This document shows, piece by piece, positions 5,566 to 8,779 of a stretch of DNA of 8,779 nt. A program made the translations under genes and the position numbers. The notes beneath the pieces are model-generated. The model had not been told where the DNA came from. It searched no databases and saw nothing but the letters and a program-made list of their open reading frames with translations. This stretch comes from Methanobacterium sp. UBA8. GTDB taxonomy: Archaea > Methanobacteriota > Methanobacteria > Methanobacteriales > Methanobacteriaceae. The stretch lies in the NCBI GenBank assembly GCA_002509665.1, contig DADN01000077.1, forward strand, positions 3,323 to 12,101, in the 5' to 3' direction. Numbering within the stretch: position 1 is the stretch's first letter; the number at the start of each line of letters is the position of its first letter.

Positions 5566-8215
5566 TACCATAATATGTTGCTGTTGCAGTATTCCAATTA
5601 TTGATAACACCGAAAGTATTCTTAGAACTGGTTCCATCTGCATTGTACCATTTACCGTTTACCCATACCTGGGCAATAACGTGTCCGTACCATGTACCGC
5701 TTGTAAATTGAGCTTTAACATGCTCATATCGTGCAGGAATTCCTGCAGCTCTCTCAAGAGCAATTAACAAGTGCGAGGTATCCACACAATTTCCGGTTTT
5801 GGCATTCAATGTACCAACCGCTCCATATTTGGTGTTATAATAGAAGGAATAACCTATATTGTCCCTTACCCAGTTGAAAATTGCTACCGCTTTGTCATAG
5901 GTAGAAGTTTTACTGCTTGTTATTGATTTTGCCAGTGCTTGAATTTGTGAATTAGTCACCTGACAATTCTTTGTTTCCTTGAGATACTGCTGTAAATCAG
6001 AGGGTATAGGCACTGTTGAAACTGCACTCCAAGGACTTACTGAAACATAATTTGGTAAAGCCTTATTTGTACTGTCATATGCCAGTATCTTTGAATACAT
6101 GTAAATCAAGGATTGATACCCAATTTCACCAAGAGTAGTTGTTGCATGGTTTGGTAAAGCCCCATTTGCATCTATGAATGCTTTGACTCTATTTGCAAGA
6201 TCTATGTAATTAGCTTTAGTTATATTTCCACTGTTAATAGTTTCACTTGGTGTTGTTGCCATATTTACTGTTTTAAGTGATATCTGTGCATTTGATCCAT
6301 CATTGACTTCGATTGTACCTATAAGCAACAAACGTAAGAAATCCGTCATTTTAACCTGCACTGAACCAATTGTTACATAATTTGGCAGTTCATGATTAGA
6401 TTCTATATAAGATTTGACGCTTGTTGCTGCACCTTTGATCTGGTCTAATGTAAATATTTGCGTAGTTTGAATATCACTTTCAGATGGTGGTGAAACCTTA
6501 ACACCTGGATCCATCGAAACATAGCTTGGTAAAGTCTTGTTTGTGTTGTAATAGTTCAATATTTTAGAGAACATGTATACTAACTGTTCATACTGAACTT
6601 TTCCAAGGCCAGTTGCTGCATAGTTCGGTGCAAGACCATTTGAATCTATGAAAGAGTTGATTCTCTGTGCAATATCCATGTAGCTTGTTTTGTTTATATT
6701 TCCTTTAGTAAATGATCCTGTTGAATTTTGAGGATTGTTTACTGTTTTAAGTGTTATTGGTGTTGTTATTTTGCTGTTTATCTGCATTAACCCTTTAACC
6801 ATTAGTTTCAAAAATGCAGGCATTGTAACCTGGGTGGTACCAATTGTTACATAATTTGGCAGTTTGTGATTAGTTTCAATGTATGCTTTTACTTTCGCTG
6901 CAGCACTTTGAATATCACTTGTATTGAAACTTGGTGGAGCTATGAAATCTTTACTGATTAATCCATACCTGTATAATGCATATCCTGATGCTCCATTACT
7001 TAATGCGGATTTAATGTCTGCATTCAATTCACCAGCACTTAAGGGTGTTGTATCGTAGTCTGAGATGTATGATTGAAGTCCAACAATTACCGGCTTTCCA
7101 CCCGCATTATTAACAATGTATTTTGTTGTTGTTCCAATCCAGGTGGTGTTTTGACCGTAATTTCCTTTATAGATCATTGGAACGAGGAAATCAAGATATT
7201 TGGAAAGTTGTGTATAGTTCTGCCCATAAGTGTTTGCATTTGCAGCTCCCTCAGGCATCACTGTCGCTGAAACAGCTGCTTTAGGTTTTATCGATTTAAC
7301 AGTATTATAGACCTTTTGAACGAATGATGTTATTGTTGCGGTTCCACTTGTACCTGCTGTATTGCTTCCCACTCCCGAATACCTTACGTAATCCAGAAAG
7401 ATACCGTCTACACTGTAATTGGTTACGATCTTTTTAATTGAATTCAACAAGGTTGTTTGCTGTGTAGTATTTGCTGGATTAATCCATTTGCCATTTGCAT
7501 CCTGGAAACAGGTGATCCATGCGTGAATTCTTATTCCGGAATTCTTGAATTTTGTTATAATATTCGATAACACGCTTGAGTATGTTGGAGTTGAAATTAG
7601 ATTTGATTTTACGAATATATCTGTAATATTTGCTTTCTTTAGTTCACTTACAGTAATATTTCCTGCATCTTCGGCTCTAAGCCAGATGCCATGAACATTG
7701 GTGTAAGTGGTCCCTGCTGCGGCTTGCAAATTTTCTATTTGCAAGCTTGAAAATCTTTGATTTTCAGTAGCTTGTGGTTGAATAGTTGTATTGTTTGCTG
7801 AATTTGTTAGAGATGTATTTACTGAATTTTGATTGTTAGTCTCTGCAGTTTGTACTGCGTTTTGTGTATTTGTTAATGTATTTAACGAATTTTGGCTGTT
7901 TGAACTTATATTCAATGTAGAATTTGTAGTTTTTTGAGTCGGTAGGGTCTTTGTTGTACTTTTTCCTGTAGCTTCTGCTACTGAAGCATTTTGAACTGTA
8001 TTCTGGATCCCTGTTTGGTTATTTTTAACAGTTTCAACTGGGTTTTGATTAACTGTTGTGTTATTATTTAAAGCGGAATCTGCATTAGTTTCCGCTAGTT
8101 GCTGATTATCTGCTGTAGCATACGAACTACCAATGGTAGACATAGCCATGATGCAGATAATTAACATTACAAGCAACGAGTGTCGCTTGATAATACCGCC
8201 TCCTATTGTTTCCAA
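5543..8215 (-). CDS. Secreted pseudomurein-binding protein: glycosidase-like domain, four PMB repeats, endopeptidase-like transglutaminase domain
   Basis: Predicted exported cell-wall enzyme, up to 890 aa. Residues 10-33 are a signal peptide (KRH, then LLVMLIICIMAM, likely cut near SSYA). Residues 35-165 are an Asn/Thr/Ser/Gln-rich linker with many N-X-S/T sequons. Residues 171-425 resemble a glycosidase-like TIM barrel (DUF4015/GHL type): VHGIWLR, HAWITCF, VDGIFLDYVRYSG with D270/D275, and LVPMIYKGNYG. Pseudomurein-binding repeats lie at about 431-477, 512-568, 590-637 and 669-725, each with LPxYV- or LPNHA-like cores. Residues 737-890 are a transglutaminase-fold domain with the triad C810 (GNCVDTSH), H845 (YGHVIAQVWV) and D860 (WYNADGTS), as in phage PeiW/PeiP endoisopeptidases. 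No C-terminal anchor is visible. The TTG at 8215 is the first usual start codon, but the Shine-Dalgarno at 8199-8204 lies inside the frame and points to 8194 or 8191. Confidence 0.9.
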   Translation of the reverse strand: METIGGGIIKRHSLLVMLIICIMAMSTIGSSYATADNQQLAETNADSALNNNTTVNQNPVETVKNNQTGIQNTVQNASVAEATGKSTTKTLPTQKTTNSTLNISSNSQNSLNTLTNTQNAVQTAETNNQNSVNTSLTNSANNTTIQPQATENQRFSSLQIENLQAAAGTTYTNVHGIWLRAEDAGNITVSELKKANITDIFVKSNLISTPTYSSVLSNIITKFKNSGIRIHAWITCFQDANGKWINPANTTQQTTLLNSIKKIVTNYSVDGIFLDYVRYSGVGSNTAGTSGTATITSFVQKVYNTVKSIKPKAAVSATVMPEGAANANTYGQNYTQLSKYLDFLVPMIYKGNYGQNTTWIGTTTKYIVNNAGGKPVIVGLQSYISDYDTTPLSAGELNADIKSALSNGASGYALYRYGLISKDFIAPPSFNTSDIQSAAAKVKAYIETNHKLPNYVTIGTTQVTMPAFLKLMVKGLMQINSKITTPITLKTVNNPQNSTGSFTKGNINKTSYMDIAQRINSFIDSNGLAPNYAATGLGKVQYEQLVYMFSKILNYYNTNKTLPSYVSMDPGVKVSPPSESDIQTTQIFTLDQIKGAATSVKSYIESNHELPNYVTIGSVQVKMTDFLRLLLIGTIEVNDGSNAQISLKTVNMATTPSETINSGNITKANYIDLANRVKAFIDANGALPNHATTTLGEIGYQSLIYMYSKILAYDSTNKALPNYVSVSPWSAVSTVPIPSDLQQYLKETKNCQVTNSQIQALAKSITSSKTSTYDKAVAIFNWVRDNIGYSFYYNTKYGAVGTLNAKTGNCVDTSHLLIALERAAGIPARYEHVKAQFTSGTWYGHVIAQVWVNGKWYNADGTSSKNTFGVINNWNTATATYYGTYAELPF
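6017..6925 (-). repeat. Internal duplication of a two-repeat pseudomurein-binding module
   Basis: The four repeats form two A-B modules. Module one covers about residues 431-568 and module two about 590-725. A repeats share YIExNHxLPNYVTIG then QVxM; B repeats share an FID-NG-P-N core, a tyrosine-rich Y(M/F)SKIL helix and an LPxYVS ending. DNA identity is high in places: a 26-nt stretch at 6365-6390 recurs unchanged at 6839-6864. This points to a fairly recent tandem duplication or ongoing gene conversion within the gene. Confidence 0.8.
7720..8113 (-). repeat. Low-complexity linker coding sequence (Asn/Thr/Gln-rich)
   Basis: This part of the wall-protein gene encodes residues 35-165, made almost only of Asn, Thr, Ser, Gln, Ala and Val. 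Short imperfect units recur (NSQNSLNT, NTQNAVQT, NNQNSVNT). Several N-X-S/T sequons are visible, for example N66-Q-T, N76-A-S, N98-S-T and N102-I-S, so the stalk may be glycosylated. It probably spaces the barrel away from the membrane or wall. Confidence 0.7.
8199..8204 (-). promoter_or_regulatory. Strong Shine-Dalgarno inside the N-terminal frame of the wall protein
   Basis: The minus strand reads AGGAGG, the best ribosome site in the window. It is followed by CGGT, then in-frame ATT (8194-8192) and ATC (8191-8189), then AAG CGA. Neither ATG, GTG nor TTG lies at proper spacing. The in-frame TTG at 8215 is upstream of it. Initiation at ATT or ATC would give a textbook signal peptide beginning M-(I)-K-R-H-S-L-L. 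Confidence 0.65.
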
Positions 8216-8216
8216 A

Positions 8217-8250
8217 TTGTAAATAAACCATTAATGTTATTCATTTACAA
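8217..8250 (-). promoter_or_regulatory. Leader hairpin of the wall-protein mRNA
   Basis: TTGTAAAT (8217-8224) and ATTTACAA (8243-8250) are perfect 8-bp inverted arms, with two more A:T pairs possible inside. If transcription starts near 8249, as the TATA-like element predicts, the mRNA would begin with this stem-loop. It ends about 12 nt before the Shine-Dalgarno. It may affect mRNA stability or translation, or be a DNA operator. Confidence 0.4.
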
Positions 8251-8270
8251 AGGGAGATAGGGAAATATAA

Positions 8271-8285
8271 TATTTAAAGCTTTGG
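8271..8285 (-). promoter_or_regulatory. BRE/TATA-like promoter of the wall protein
   Basis: The minus strand reads CCAAAGC then TTTAAATA, a good match to a purine-rich BRE followed by an archaeal TATA box. Transcription would start near 8249. A second AT word (TTATATTT, 8263-8270) is an alternative and would start near 8241. The predicted leader is therefore about 50 nt. Confidence 0.5.
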
Positions 8286-8779
8286 ATTTTAAATTGAAAA
8301 AAAGACATTCAAAACGCTCTTTTTAGAGTTTAAAACATTTTAAGAGCTTATTTAAAATGCAGATCAGGAGAAATTATAAACTGTTTATACTTTTATAAAT
8401 TAAAAGTTCTCGGGTATGTATTTAAAGTTAGAAATAATTTTAAACAAATTCATGAAATTCTATTATCATTTTTAAGTGATTAATAAGCTTTTTAATTACA
8501 TATACTAAACTAAATAACATAAACCGATATTTTAAGTGCGCAATGTTTTTTAAAAACAAATCTAATTAACCAGCACAGCATGTACATATCCAATTTATTA
8601 TTACTACAAATCAGGTATCTTAAACCATTACAACACAGGAAAAGGAATACTAATTTAATTAATACATTATTCTAATCATAGTACTAACCTAATACTGATA
8701 TTATAACCTTATTAAAAGCAAAATTTGGATTAATCGCACTATTTAAACATAATAATAAAATAAAAGTTTTTATTTGCTT

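Larger units (their letters stand above)
8216..8779. other. AT-rich noncoding region upstream of the wall protein
   Basis: I find no supported gene in these 564 bp. The left 70 bp hold the leader hairpin and TATA-like element of the wall-protein gene. The rest is AT-rich, with weak features only: CTCT-TTTT-AGAG at 8317-8328 and GCTCTT/AAGAGC arms at 8316-8321 and 8342-8347. A 31-codon frame starting at 8580 lacks a ribosome site. No tRNA-like arms or long repeats were seen up to the right edge. Confidence 0.55.

Noticed and set aside
5534..5767. Cys-rich 77-aa plus-strand frame at the 3' end of the wall-protein gene
   Set aside because: It looks like a small Cys-rich protein, but it is antisense to the conserved Cys-His-Asp domain and has no ribosome site.
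7073..7270. 65-aa plus-strand frame within the glycosidase-like region
   Set aside because: It is antisense to the barrel domain of the wall protein, with no ribosome site or recognisable motif.
5543..8215. Prophage lysis gene, as for PeiW/PeiP
   Set aside because: No phage structural, integrase or holin gene is in the window, and a signal peptide plus stalk suits a host surface protein better.
8580..8675. 31-codon frame with a Leu-rich start on the plus strand
   Set aside because: There is no Shine-Dalgarno, the length is within chance for this DNA, and no promoter stands out.

Overview
The window looks like a low-GC, mesophilic methanogenic archaeon of the order Methanobacteriales, most likely a Methanobacterium-type organism. 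The main reason is the gene at 5543-8215. Its protein carries four pseudomurein-binding repeats and a pseudomurein-endopeptidase-like domain, and pseudomurein walls occur only in Methanobacteriales and Methanopyrus. Archaeal TATA-like elements sit at plausible distances upstream of most genes. The archaeal FAD synthetase RibL fits this, and so do the very AT-rich intergenic spacers. The genus assignment is inference.

Layout, left to right. 1-283: AT-rich spacer with one hairpin past the truA stop. 284-1090 (-): truA, tRNA pseudouridine synthase A. 1364-1783 (-): unrecognised 139-aa protein. 2073-2291 (+): unrecognised 72-aa basic protein, followed by an inverted repeat and a perfect palindrome. 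2523-3248 (+): hisA of histidine biosynthesis, followed by an array of short hairpins at 3249-3404. 3619-4857 (-): a shortened PEP synthase/PTS enzyme I-like protein without the ATP-grasp domain and with Ser where the family has its catalytic Cys. 4988-5446 (+): ribL, divergent from the PEP gene. 5543-8215 (-): a large secreted cell-wall protein, convergent with ribL. 8216-8779: promoter and leader of that gene, then AT-rich DNA with no recognisable gene.

The genes do not form one pathway. Each seems to be its own transcription unit: spacers are 95-370 bp and orientations alternate. truA, hisA and ribL are housekeeping (tRNA modification, histidine, FAD). The most distinctive locus is the wall protein. 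Its order is signal peptide, Asn/Thr/Gln-rich sequon-bearing linker, glycosidase-like barrel, two copies of a two-repeat pseudomurein-binding module, then a Cys-His-Asp transglutaminase-fold domain. This suggests one secreted protein that binds the cell's own wall and could cut both glycan and peptide cross-links. Its start is also odd: a strong Shine-Dalgarno lies inside the conventional reading frame and points to an ATT or ATC codon.

No mobile element, CRISPR array, tRNA, rRNA or obvious defence system was seen. I did not find a clear new multi-gene system; the items of interest are single-protein architecture, two unusual residue or start-codon changes, and structured noncoding DNA.
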